DNA from: Flavipsychrobacter stenotrophus | Lineage (GTDB): Bacteria > Bacteroidota > Bacteroidia > Chitinophagales > Chitinophagaceae | Direction: 5' to 3' | DNA length: 10,752 bases | Assembly (NCBI GenBank): GCA_947379685.1 | Contig: CANCOG010000130.1 | Coordinates: forward strand, 1 to 10,752 | Part shown: positions 1 through 7,130 of the stretch, piece after piece | Position numbering within the stretch: the first letter of the stretch is position 1 | Layout of the letters: each line of letters starts with the position of its first letter | The notes under the pieces: generated by a model | What the model saw: only the letters and a program-made list of their open reading frames with translations | Told to the model about the DNA's origin: nothing | Database searches by the model: none | Position numbers and translations under genes: made by a program

Positions 1-2111
1 AAAAGGGTAAGTCTGGAATCAGTTGTTTCCTTTAAATTATTGGAAGCCAGACCGTGTCCATTTGTAAAAGTGATCTTGCGAATGCGGTAGGCCAAATAGT
101 CAGCTACCAGCAAATTTCCAGATGAATCAAAAAACAAGCCGGAAGGGCCAAATAACCGTGCGCTGCTCGCCGGGCCTCCATCGCCTGAACAACCTGCAGT
201 ATCTGTGCCTGCAAAGGCGTTTATGATTCCAGACGTGTCGATAACCCTTATGCAGAAATTAGCAAAGTCGGATACATATATTTTGCCTGTTGTTTTGTCA
301 ACTGCTACACTCCTGGGATTGTGTAACAGAGCAGCTGTTGCAGGGCCGCCGTTTCCACCGTAACCTGCAGTGTCTCCAGCAATAGTTGTTATTACCCCTG
401 AAGTACTTATTTTGCGTATTCTGTGGTTGAAATTGTCTGCTAAGTATACATTCCCTGCACCGTCTACATCCAGCCCCAGCGGGTAATTGACCATTGCGGC
501 AGTAGCAGCTCCTCCATCACCACTAACTCCGGCAGTTCCTGTGCCTGCAATCGTTGAAATGATACCTGAGGCATCTATTTTGCGGATGCGATGATCTGAA
601 ACATCGGAAAAATACAGATTGCCAGAAGCGTCAATTTTCAGCCCAAACGGGTACCTCAGCATGGCCGCCGTGGCTGGTCCACCATCACCTGAAAAACCGC
701 TGGTCCCATTACCTGCAATAGTGGTTATTGTTCCACTGATATCTATTTTACGTATTCTGCCATATTCCGCAACATATATATTACCCGTAGTGTCGCAAGC
801 CAGATAGTTCACTGACACAAATCTGGCAGCGGTCGCCGGTCCACCATCGCCGCTGCTTGTTGAAGGTGAATCGATTCCGGCATAAGTAGAGATGATTCCC
901 GACGGATCAATTTTTCTTATCATGCCATGGTTGCGGTCCGCAATTAAAATATTCCCGTGTTTGTCATTTATCGCACATTCCGGGCCGAATAGTGACGCGT
1001 TTGTTGCCGCACCTCCGTTAAAATAGTGTTCCTGTACAATGGTGTTCAGGTAGCCGTTTGTATCGACCATCCTTATTTTGCGATTATTAACATCCACAAC
1101 GATGATGTTCCCGAATGTGTCGGCTGCAATACCAATAGCACCGGCAAAACTACCTGCAGTCGCAGGTCCACCGTCGCCGCTAAATCCGTTTACACCGTTC
1201 CCGGCAATTGTTGAAATTATACCAGCGGAATTGATTTTTCGGATCCTATAGCCGTCGATAAAGCAGATATCGCCGTATTTGTTTTCACAAATTGCACCTA
1301 AAGCACCCAATGTTGCAGCAGTTGCGGGGCCACCATCTCCACCAAATCCGAGAGTTCCCGTTCCGGCAAACCTTGTAATTATGCCTGAAGACAGATCAAT
1401 TACCCTGATGGATGCGTTTTGGCTGGCAAGATATAGCTTACCATTTCTTGAGCAAAAAACAGACTGGGTAGTTACCTGAGCGGCAGTTGCAAGGCCACCG
1501 TCACCAGAATTTCCCGGTGAGCCATTTCCCGCAAATGTGGTAATTATCCCGGAAGCATTTATTTTTCTTATTCTGTTATTATTGTCTGCGTAGTATACGT
1601 TTCCCGATGCATCTGCGGTAATAGAGCCCTGAACGTAAATGTTGGCCGCGGTACCAGGTCCGCCATCACCGCTGTATCCTGTTGTTCCAGTCCCTGCCAA
1701 GGTCGAAATTATGCCTGAGGCATCTACTTTCCTTATCCTGTTTTTGATTACTTGGGCGTCGGATATAATGAGGTTTCCTGATGCATCTATGGTAAGACCC
1801 ATTGGTCCAAAATTACGTGCAGACGTTGCGGGGGAGCCATCGCCATTAAAACCTCCACCAGAAACGGTTGATATGGTGCCCGATCCATTTATTTTTCGCA
1901 CTCTGAATGCACCATCGACAAAAAATATATTCCCTAACCTATCGCAGGCAACAGCCCACGGCATCTTTATCGAAGCGTTGGAAGCGGCTCCGCCATCGCC
2001 TAGAAAGTCACCAGCTATGGTTGATATTATGGGGATACTTTGCGCGGCAGCCCTATTTTGCAAAGCAAAGAAACAGCCAATGGCCAAAACAAGCGGATAG
2101 AGCGATTTCAT
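1..2111 (-). CDS. Secreted NHL-repeat beta-propeller protein, copy 1 (3' end beyond window)
   Basis: This frame is open from ATG at 2109-2111 to the left edge, giving about 703 codons with no stop, so the C-terminus is missing. The first 24 or so residues form a signal peptide (MKSLYPLVLAIGC... ending RAAAQS). Twelve NHL-type repeats of about 54 residues follow, at nt 60-2036, typically AGTGTxGxSGDGGPATAA, then a GN(I/V)Y-AD strand, then (R)IRKID-SG. The visible end reads TTDSRLTL, matching the point where the T9SS sorting domain starts in the complete neighbour, so a similar domain is expected outside the window. By eye it is roughly three-quarters to four-fifths identical to the 2403-4727 gene, with three extra codons in repeat 6 (near nt 1073-1105). 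The likely role is a surface or extracellular propeller scaffold; ligand unknown. NHL propellers usually bind protein, RNA or carbohydrate, and no catalytic motif is visible. The start is supported by the signal peptide and by identity with the paralogue's start. Confidence 0.9.
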   Translation of the reverse strand, partial: MKSLYPLVLAIGCFFALQNRAAAQSIPIISTIAGDFLGDGGAASNASIKMPWAVACDRLGNIFFVDGAFRVRKINGSGTISTVSGGGFNGDGSPATSARNFGPMGLTIDASGNLIISDAQVIKNRIRKVDASGIISTLAGTGTTGYSGDGGPGTAANIYVQGSITADASGNVYYADNNNRIRKINASGIITTFAGNGSPGNSGDGGLATAAQVTTQSVFCSRNGKLYLASQNASIRVIDLSSGIITRFAGTGTLGFGGDGGPATAATLGALGAICENKYGDICFIDGYRIRKINSAGIISTIAGNGVNGFSGDGGPATAGSFAGAIGIAADTFGNIIVVDVNNRKIRMVDTNGYLNTIVQEHYFNGGAATNASLFGPECAINDKHGNILIADRNHGMIRKIDPSGIISTYAGIDSPSTSSGDGGPATAARFVSVNYLACDTTGNIYVAEYGRIRKIDISGTITTIAGNGTSGFSGDGGPATAAMLRYPFGLKIDASGNLYFSDVSDHRIRKIDASGIISTIAGTGTAGVSGDGGAATAAMVNYPLGLDVDGAGNVYLADNFNHRIRKISTSGVITTIAGDTAGYGGNGGPATAALLHNPRSVAVDKTTGKIYVSDFANFCIRVIDTSGIINAFAGTDTAGCSGDGGPASSARLFGPSGLFFDSSGNLLVADYLAYRIRKITFTNGHGLASNNLKETTDSRLTL
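60..2036 (-). repeat. NHL repeat array in copy 1 (12 units)
   Basis: Twelve protein-level repeats of 52-57 residues (about 160 bp each) lie end to end. The conserved DNA segments encode SGDGGPATAA and RIRKID-SG. On the plus strand they appear as recurring blocks resembling gcagttgcaggtcc and accatcgccgct. Repeat 7 (around 965-1060) lacks the GTGTxGFS segment, like repeat 1. NHL propellers usually have six blades, so twelve units suggest two propellers. Confidence 0.85.
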
Positions 2112-2144
2112 GGTGAGGTTTTTTGAAGGTGTAGTTTTTAAAAC

Positions 2145-2175
2145 GAAATTTAGGGCATAATCCAATGTTAGCAAA
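2145..2175 (-). promoter_or_regulatory. Bacteroidota-type promoter for NHL copy 1
   Basis: On the minus strand TTTG (2175-2172) is followed by 19 nt and TAAATTTC (2152-2145). The Bacteroidota consensus is TTTG at -33 and TAnnTTTG at -7, so only the last base of the -7 box differs. The same element, with the same spacing and the same final C, precedes copy 2. Transcription would start about 30 nt before the ATG. Confidence 0.6.
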
Positions 2176-2265
2176 ATATTGACCCAATAAAATATGTATA
2201 ATTTTAATGGTCGTAAATTTTCGGGTTCAATTGTCAACCTTTAGTAAATAATACATGATAGTTTT

Positions 2266-2402
2266 CTCTTGTGTTTCTGGGGCGCGGTCAACAGGCCGAG
2301 AGACATTGTTATCTTACTTTGTAAAGTTGGCAACAGATTCAGTACCTGTTGGCAATAGTGATATTTTGACTTGCGCAGTTTTTCTTTTAACGTCGAGATC
2401 AA
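2266..2402. other. Unique spacer between the two NHL genes
   Basis: No convincing gene lies here. This is the part of the intergenic region outside the duplicated upstream sequence, and it must contain the 3' end signals of the 2403-4727 gene. It has a direct repeat GTTGGCAA at 2326-2333 and 2348-2355 (22 bp apart) that overlaps a small inverted repeat CAACAG/CTGTTG (2331-2336 with 2346-2351, 9-nt loop). The hairpin is short and lacks a clear T-run, so its use as a terminator is doubtful. Confidence 0.35.
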
Positions 2403-4727
2403 CTATTTCCCTATAACTAATTTGCCGGTTAGTGTCTCCGTTTTAGTTAGCGCTTTGATTAGGTAGACACCAGCTGGCAGATCAAAGGAACGAACTGTTT
2501 CCTTGTTTGTTTGCATTGCAAATTCATTGACCTTTTCGCCGAGGATATTTGTAATGACAACTTGTGCCACATCATTTGTTGCAGTGGTGAGCTTGAAGGT
2601 AGTGGTTCCCGAGTTAGGATTTGGGAACAAAACAAGCTTTGAATCAGTTGTTCCCGGTAAATAATTGGAAATCAGAGAGTGGCCGCCAGAAAAGTCGATT
2701 TTGCGAATGCGATAGGCAAAATAGTCGGCGATCAGCATATTTCCTAACGAATCAAAAAATAAGCCGGAAGGTCCGAATAGTCGTGCGCTGCTTGCCGGGC
2801 CGCCGTCACCTGAAAAGCCTGCAGTATCTATGCCTGCAAAGGCGTTTATAATTCCGAAAGTGTCTATTACTCTAATACAGGAATTTAGAAAGTCCGACAC
2901 ATAGATGTTTCCTGTTACTTTGTCTATTGCGATCCCTCTGGGAAGATGCAAGAGTGCTGCAGTAGCTGGGCCACCGTTTCCGCCATATCCTGCGGTATCG
3001 CCAGCAATGGTTGTAATTATGCCCGTTGTGCTTATTTTACGCACCCTGTGGTTGAAATTGTCAGTAAAGTATACGTTGCCAGCATTGTCGATATCCAGCC
3101 CTGATGGATAATTGACCATTGCCGCAGTAGCTGCCCCGCCATCTCCACTAAGGCCTGCCGTTCCTGTTCCTGCCAGCGTTGAAATAATGCCCGATGCATC
3201 GATTTTTCTTATTCGGTGTTGATAAAAGTCTGCAAAGTAGAGATTACCAAATCGATCGACCTTTAGCCCCATTGGCCCCCCAATCATTGCGGCAGTCGCT
3301 AAGCCTCCATCACCCGAAAACCCGCTTGTACCTGTACCGGCCATGGTAGAAATGATTCCGCTGGTGTCTATTTTTCTGATCTTTGGGTATTCGGCAATGT
3401 AAATATTTCCTATATTGTCTCTGGTCAAACCAAGAACAGCCTTAAATGTTGCAGCTGTAGCTAACCCTCCATCTCCGCTGCTCACATTTGTCGTATCAGA
3501 TCCTGCATAAGTAGAAATGACACCATGCGTATCTATTTTTCTTATCATGTTGTGACCACGGTCAGCAATTAAAATATTTCCATTCCGGTCATCAATTGCA
3601 TATTCCGGGATATATAATGATGCGTTTGTTGCTGCACCTCCATTAAAAACCAGTTCACTGGCGATTGTGCTCAGGTAGCGATTTGTATCAACCTTCCTTA
3701 CCTTGCCGTCAATTGCAATTATATTGCCAAACGTGTCAGTTGCCAAACCAATGATTGCAGAAAAACGACCATCAGTTGCAGGTCCTCCATCCCCACTAAA
3801 GCCGTAAACGCCGCTGCCAGCGATCGTTGAGATTATACCAGTGCCGTCGATCGACCTTATTCTGAAGCCGTCTGCAAATATTATATTCCCATTTTTATCT
3901 TCACTTATAGCGTTGATTGCTCCCAATGATGCTGCAGTAGACGGCCCTCCGTCTCCACTGAATCCATAAGATCCATTGCCGGCGAACCGGGTAACAATGC
4001 CTGTGGATGGATTAATTACTCTGATTGTTGCATTTTGGCTGGCAAAATAAATTTTTCCATTTCGGGCGCAAAAGACCGACTGAGTGTACACCTCAGCTGC
4101 TGTTGCCGGGCCTCCGTCGCCTGAAAAGCCAGCCGTACCATTTCCTGCAAATGTGGTGATAATACCAGAGGGGTCTATTTTTCTAATCCGGTAAGAATAA
4201 TCCGCAGAATATACGTTTCCAGAAGCATCTGCAGTTATCGACCCCTGGGCATAAATGTTGGCTGCGGTTGCTGGTCCTCCATCGCCGCTATAGCCGGTTG
4301 TGCCTGTCCCTGCCAATGTTGTAATGGTGCCCGAAGCATCCACTTTCCTTATCCTGTTATTAATAGATTGTACGTCGGCAATAATAATATTTCCGGACGC
4401 ATCGATAGTGACACCTCTGGGATTAAAGTTACGCGCAGTTGTGGCTGGGTGACCGTCATCATTGAATCCTCCTCCTGATACGGTGGAAATGACTCCAGAG
4501 CTATTTATTTTCCGGACCCTGTTTTCGTCTTCAGTTATGTAAATATTTCCTGATCTGTCGCAGGCTACTGCTCTCGCAATCTTTATTGATGCGTTGGAAG
4601 CGGGTCCTCCATCACCAACTGCATCTCCTGCAATGGTTGTTATTATAGGGATACTTTGCGCTGTAGTGCGATCAGGCATTATGAGGAGACAGCCGATGGC
4701 CAAAACAAATGGATAGAGCGATTTCAT
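2403..4727 (-). CDS. Secreted NHL-repeat beta-propeller protein with T9SS sorting domain, copy 2
   Basis: A complete 774-aa protein. Residues 1-24 are a signal peptide (MKSLYPFVLAIGC, cleavage near TTAQS). Residues 26-681 are twelve NHL-type repeats of 52-56 residues with AGTGTxGFSGDGGPATAA, a D-x-x-GN(I/V)Y strand and RIRKID-SG. Repeats 9-12 are the most canonical, with P-x-G(L/I)-x-(I/V/F)D; repeat 7 (351-402) is the most degenerate. Residues about 694-774 are a type A T9SS sorting domain: LFPNPNSG, then NILGEKV, then LPAGVYLIKA, ending KLVIGK. The protein should cross the inner membrane by Sec and the outer membrane by T9SS, losing the C-terminal domain and ending up on the surface or secreted. 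Twelve blades fit two six-bladed propellers. No enzyme motif is seen; a binding or scaffold role is inference. The start is set by the signal peptide and a promoter about 35 bp upstream. Compared with copy 1 it lacks three residues in repeat 6 (near residue 340). Confidence 0.93.
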   Translation of the reverse strand: MKSLYPFVLAIGCLLIMPDRTTAQSIPIITTIAGDAVGDGGPASNASIKIARAVACDRSGNIYITEDENRVRKINSSGVISTVSGGGFNDDGHPATTARNFNPRGVTIDASGNIIIADVQSINNRIRKVDASGTITTLAGTGTTGYSGDGGPATAANIYAQGSITADASGNVYSADYSYRIRKIDPSGIITTFAGNGTAGFSGDGGPATAAEVYTQSVFCARNGKIYFASQNATIRVINPSTGIVTRFAGNGSYGFSGDGGPSTAASLGAINAISEDKNGNIIFADGFRIRSIDGTGIISTIAGSGVYGFSGDGGPATDGRFSAIIGLATDTFGNIIAIDGKVRKVDTNRYLSTIASELVFNGGAATNASLYIPEYAIDDRNGNILIADRGHNMIRKIDTHGVISTYAGSDTTNVSSGDGGLATAATFKAVLGLTRDNIGNIYIAEYPKIRKIDTSGIISTMAGTGTSGFSGDGGLATAAMIGGPMGLKVDRFGNLYFADFYQHRIRKIDASGIISTLAGTGTAGLSGDGGAATAAMVNYPSGLDIDNAGNVYFTDNFNHRVRKISTTGIITTIAGDTAGYGGNGGPATAALLHLPRGIAIDKVTGNIYVSDFLNSCIRVIDTFGIINAFAGIDTAGFSGDGGPASSARLFGPSGLFFDSLGNMLIADYFAYRIRKIDFSGGHSLISNYLPGTTDSKLVLFPNPNSGTTTFKLTTATNDVAQVVITNILGEKVNEFAMQTNKETVRSFDLPAGVYLIKALTKTETLTGKLVIGK
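2685..4652 (-). repeat. NHL repeat array in copy 2 (12 units)
   Basis: Units begin at about residues 26, 79, 134, 189, 244, 298, 351, 403, 458, 514, 570 and 626. Units 1 and 7 share a shortened beginning (AGDAVGDGGPASNAS and ASELVFNGGAATNAS), and units 2 and 8 both begin VIST. This suggests a six-unit block was duplicated to make two propellers. Confidence 0.85.
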
Positions 4728-4761
4728 GGTGAAGTTTTTTGAAGGTGTAGTTTTTAAAAAC

Positions 4762-4792
4762 GAAATATAGAACTAAATCCAATGTTGACAAA
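4762..4792 (-). promoter_or_regulatory. Bacteroidota-type promoter for NHL copy 2
   Basis: On the minus strand TTTG (4792-4789) is followed by 19 nt and TATATTTC (4769-4762), matching TTTG / TAnnTTTG except for the final base. The leader to the ATG at 4727 would be about 30 nt and A-rich, with no Shine-Dalgarno sequence, as is common in this phylum. Conservation of both boxes and spacing in copy 1 supports the call. Confidence 0.6.
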
Positions 4793-5024
4793 ATTTTGAT
4801 CCAATAAAAAATGGATAATTTTGATGGTCGGAAATTTCCATGTTCAAATATTAACTTTTAGGAAATAATATTCAGTATCATTAAACTAATTCGTAATTTA
4901 TTTTGATCAAAATTTTAGTTAAGTACACGTTTATTTGATTCATCACTAATTTTTGGTTCATTAACCTAATTACATTCTTCAATTACCAATTAACCATTTC
5001 CCGCTAACAATTAATCACAGCCTC

Positions 5025-5055
5025 TTTCATTATTTTAAAAAACTCATTACATTTG
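5025..5055 (+). promoter_or_regulatory. Bacteroidota-type promoter for icd
   Basis: TTTC (5025-5028) is followed by 19 nt and a perfect -7 box, TACATTTG (5048-5055). The -33 box has three of four consensus bases. The transcript would begin near 5059-5062, leaving a leader of about 35 nt before the ATG at 5095. Confidence 0.6.
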
Positions 5056-5094
5056 AGCTGTTTTCAAACAATACAATAGTAAATCGGCATAAAT

Positions 5095-6321
5095 ATGGCA
5101 AAGATCAAGGTAGCTAACCCTGTAGTAGAACTCGATGGTGATGAAATGACCCGAATCATCTGGAAGTATATTAAAGAAAAATTGATTCTCCCGTATTTAG
5201 ACCTGGATATTAAATATTACGATCTCGGTATGGAATACCGTGACGAAACAAATGACCAGGTTACCGTTGATGCTGCAAACGCAATCAGGCAATATGGCGT
5301 CGGTATCAAATGTGCTACAATTACGCCTGATGAAGTTCGCGTAAAGGAGTTCAACCTGAAACAAATGTGGAAGAGCCCGAACGGCACTATCCGTAACATA
5401 CTTGATGGTACTGTGTTCCGGGAGCCTATTGTAATGAGCAATATCCCACGCCTTGTACCTAACTGGACCGCGCCTATTTGTATTGGCCGTCATGCGTTTG
5501 GCGATCAGTATCGCGCTACCGATTTCCTAGTGAAGGGTAAGGGTAAACTCACAATTAAATTTGAAGGCGAGGACGGAAATACTATTGAGCACGAAGTATA
5601 TAATTTCAAGGGCGATGGGGTAGCACTGGCTATGTATAATACCGATGAATCTATCATGGGTTTTGCAAGAGCATGTTTCAACCTGGCCTTACAAAAGAAA
5701 TGGCCTTTATATCTGTCTACTAAAAATACTATCCTTAAAAAATACGATGGCCGCTTCAAAGACATTTTTGAAGATATCTATCAGAAGGAATTTAAGGCTG
5801 ATTTTGAAAAAAACAACCTGGAATACGAGCACCGTCTTATAGATGACATGGTTGCCAGCGCATTGAAATGGCATGGTAATTTTGTTTGGGCTTGTAAGAA
5901 TTATGACGGCGACGTGCAGAGCGATACGGTAGCGCAGGGTTTTGGTTCACTTGGATTGATGACTTCAGTACTCATAACTCCTGATGGTAAAACTATGGAA
6001 GCTGAAGCTGCCCATGGTACGGTTACCCGCCACTACAGGGAATATCAGAAAGGAAATCCAACATCTACCAATCCTATAGCTTCTATTTTTGCCTGGACTC
6101 GCGGACTGGCTTTCAGGGGCAAGCTGGACAATAACCAGGAGCTGATCCATTTTGCAACTGCGCTTGAAGAAGTTTGTATTGCAACCGTGGAAAGTGGAAA
6201 AATGACCAAGGATCTGGCAGTATGTATTCATGGCAACAAGGTGACACATGGTAAAGACTATTTGTATACCGAAGAGTTCCTGGATGCGATCAACGACAAT
6301 CTGAAGGCAAAACTCGCGTAA
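5095..6321 (+). CDS. icd: NADP-dependent isocitrate dehydrogenase, eukaryotic (IDH1/2-like) type
   Basis: A 408-aa cytoplasmic enzyme that oxidatively decarboxylates isocitrate to 2-oxoglutarate, reducing NADP+, in the TCA cycle. It aligns over its whole length, from memory, with mammalian IDH1/IDH2 and not with the E. coli Icd type; the length is normal for a subunit of this homodimeric family. Visible active-site residues: T77, S94 and N96 in KSPNGT, R100, R109, R132 in GRHAFGDQYR, Y139, K210 in LSTKNT, and metal-binding D250, D273 and D277 in the segment NYDGDVQSD. R312 and H313 in GTVTRH match the residues that contact the NADP 2'-phosphate, supporting NADP use. The ATG fits the family's N-terminus (MAKIKVANPVVELDGDEMTR) and lies about 40 bp after a promoter. 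No neighbour belongs to the same pathway, and the gene appears to be transcribed alone. No key residue is missing. Confidence 0.97.
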   Translation: MAKIKVANPVVELDGDEMTRIIWKYIKEKLILPYLDLDIKYYDLGMEYRDETNDQVTVDAANAIRQYGVGIKCATITPDEVRVKEFNLKQMWKSPNGTIRNILDGTVFREPIVMSNIPRLVPNWTAPICIGRHAFGDQYRATDFLVKGKGKLTIKFEGEDGNTIEHEVYNFKGDGVALAMYNTDESIMGFARACFNLALQKKWPLYLSTKNTILKKYDGRFKDIFEDIYQKEFKADFEKNNLEYEHRLIDDMVASALKWHGNFVWACKNYDGDVQSDTVAQGFGSLGLMTSVLITPDGKTMEAEAAHGTVTRHYREYQKGNPTSTNPIASIFAWTRGLAFRGKLDNNQELIHFATALEEVCIATVESGKMTKDLAVCIHGNKVTHGKDYLYTEEFLDAINDNLKAKLA

Positions 6322-6419
6322 ATAGATATCCTTTAGTTGTTAAGGATTGATGATATTGACGCAATTATTTGTAAACTTTGCACTTCGAAGTTTTAAACCG
6401 GTTTAAAATTGACATTTTG

Positions 6420-6926
6420 ATGAAAAAATTATTGATACTCTGTAGTTTGTTTATCGTTTTTTTTAGTTGTAAAAAAGATAATAAGCGAGATACTTCCAGT
6501 TACGGTCAGGCTGTTGAAGGCTTGTCCTTAAGTTATAATCATGCCTATATTTTCTTTTTTATACGCAATAATGTAATTGATTCTGACAGGGTTATTTTCC
6601 ATCAGAATGGAACAATAACAGAAGTTTCCAATCGCTTCGATTCGGGCTCTTATTCCTATCCCGATTCATTGACTTATACCGTAAATACTAGTTTTGATAA
6701 TGGAATTATCTGGAATAATATTCCGGGTACAATGCTCATGAGTTTTTATCCAATCTATGAGGCCATTAACCCAAGCAAACATTTCTTGTTGCATGACTAT
6801 TTGAATAACGAAGTTGTGGAGTTGTATAAAACGAAAGGCAGTTTTGCGCTCCCGTCCATCTTAAACATTAATACTGCGGAAGATTCAGTTTACACTATTA
6901 CCGGGTTCCTGAAGAAAGATAATTAG
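6420..6926 (+). CDS. Small lipoprotein of unknown function
   Basis: A 168-aa product that I do not recognise. It starts MKKLLILCSLFIVFFSC, a lipoprotein signal peptide with the lipidated cysteine at residue 17 (lipobox FFSC, less standard than LxGC but common in Bacteroidota). The mature protein begins CKKDNKRD, a lysine-rich stretch with acidic residues that partly resembles the surface-export signal of Bacteroidota lipoproteins, so it may face outward. The rest is rich in aromatic residues, Ser, Asn and Asp, looks beta-rich, and shows no internal repeat, catalytic motif or T9SS tail. I chose the ATG at 6420; an upstream in-frame TTG at 6378 would add 14 residues before the signal peptide and overlaps a possible -7-like AAACTTTG. 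It lies 98 bp after icd with no strong terminator between, so some readthrough is possible. A strong terminator follows 22 bp after its stop. Confidence 0.82.
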   Translation: MKKLLILCSLFIVFFSCKKDNKRDTSSYGQAVEGLSLSYNHAYIFFFIRNNVIDSDRVIFHQNGTITEVSNRFDSGSYSYPDSLTYTVNTSFDNGIIWNNIPGTMLMSFYPIYEAINPSKHFLLHDYLNNEVVELYKTKGSFALPSILNINTAEDSVYTITGFLKKDN

Positions 6927-6948
6927 CAGTTGAATTAATTTTATACTG

Positions 6949-6990
6949 ATTAATAAAATGGACCTGCCAATGCAGGTTCATTTTATTAAT
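6949..6990 (+). terminator. Strong 19-bp stem-loop terminator
   Basis: The left arm 6949-6967 pairs with 6972-6990 through a four-base loop CAAT. All 19 pairs match apart from one G-U (6961 with 6978). The GC-rich upper stem ACCTGC/GCAGGT is followed by CATTTTATTAAT, so the right arm supplies the T-rich tail. The A-rich left arm makes it potentially bidirectional. It ends the transcript of the lipoprotein gene at 6420-6926. Confidence 0.85.
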
Positions 6991-7130
6991 GGTTATCTCA
7001 GCAATGGCACGTAAGAGAAGGAATTGGACCCCTATGGTCTGATTTTGAAAACAGGGATACATTTACTTAACTTAGCGGTAATCTTGCGATAACATTACGG
7101 GGTTTTCTTTGCACCATAATTATAAAATGT
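6991..7130 (+). promoter_or_regulatory. Upstream region of the 7131 gene, promoter unclear
   Basis: This gap must hold the promoter of the 7131 gene because a strong terminator precedes it. Candidate -7 boxes are TAATCTTG (7079-7086, one mismatch to TAnnTTTG) and TTTCTTTG (7104-7111, one mismatch). Neither has a TTTG 19-20 nt upstream, so the exact site is undecided. Confidence 0.3.

Larger units (their letters stand above)
1..4872 (-). repeat. Tandem gene duplication, unit about 2.6 kb
   Basis: Two copies lie in the same orientation: 1-2255 and about 2403-4872. Start codons are 2616 bp apart. The similarity covers the coding region and continues about 145 bp upstream of each ATG, including promoter-like elements, and fades near 2255 and 4872. 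The copies differ at many third codon positions and by a three-codon indel, so this is an old duplication and not an assembly artefact. The segment 2266-2402 has no visible counterpart next to the other copy inside the window. Confidence 0.85.
4728..5094. other. Divergent intergenic region between NHL copy 2 and icd
   Basis: This 367-bp AT-rich stretch carries no gene. Its left part (to about 4872) is the upstream sequence shared with NHL copy 1, including the minus-strand promoter at 4762-4792. Its right part carries the plus-strand icd promoter at 5025-5055. Between them, 4873-5024 is very AT-rich with many ATTAA/TTAAT words but no clear palindrome or repeat. Confidence 0.6.

Noticed and set aside
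60..2036. Regular plus-strand blocks that could suggest a CRISPR or satellite array
   Set aside because: The period of about 160 bp, the variation within units and the unbroken reading frame show that these are protein repeats.
619..2116. Several plus-strand open frames across the NHL genes with recurring AAVAGPPSP words
   Set aside because: They are antisense readings of the SGDGGPATAA repeat codons of the minus-strand genes. They have no signal peptide, no promoter, and share their periodicity with the repeats.
1..4872. Assembly duplication of the NHL gene
   Set aside because: The two copies differ at many positions, including a three-codon indel and distinct flanks, so both are real.
5197..6249. 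Minus-strand open frames inside icd
   Set aside because: They lie wholly antisense to a strongly conserved enzyme gene and encode no recognisable protein.
6328..6347. Possible terminator after icd (ATCCTT / AAGGAT, 8-nt loop)
   Set aside because: Only six pairs and no T-run follow. It is too weak to call against random expectation in AT-rich DNA.
6378..6419. Upstream TTG start for the lipoprotein gene
   Set aside because: It would put 14 residues including charged ones before the MKK signal peptide. The ATG at 6420 gives a standard lipoprotein N-terminus.
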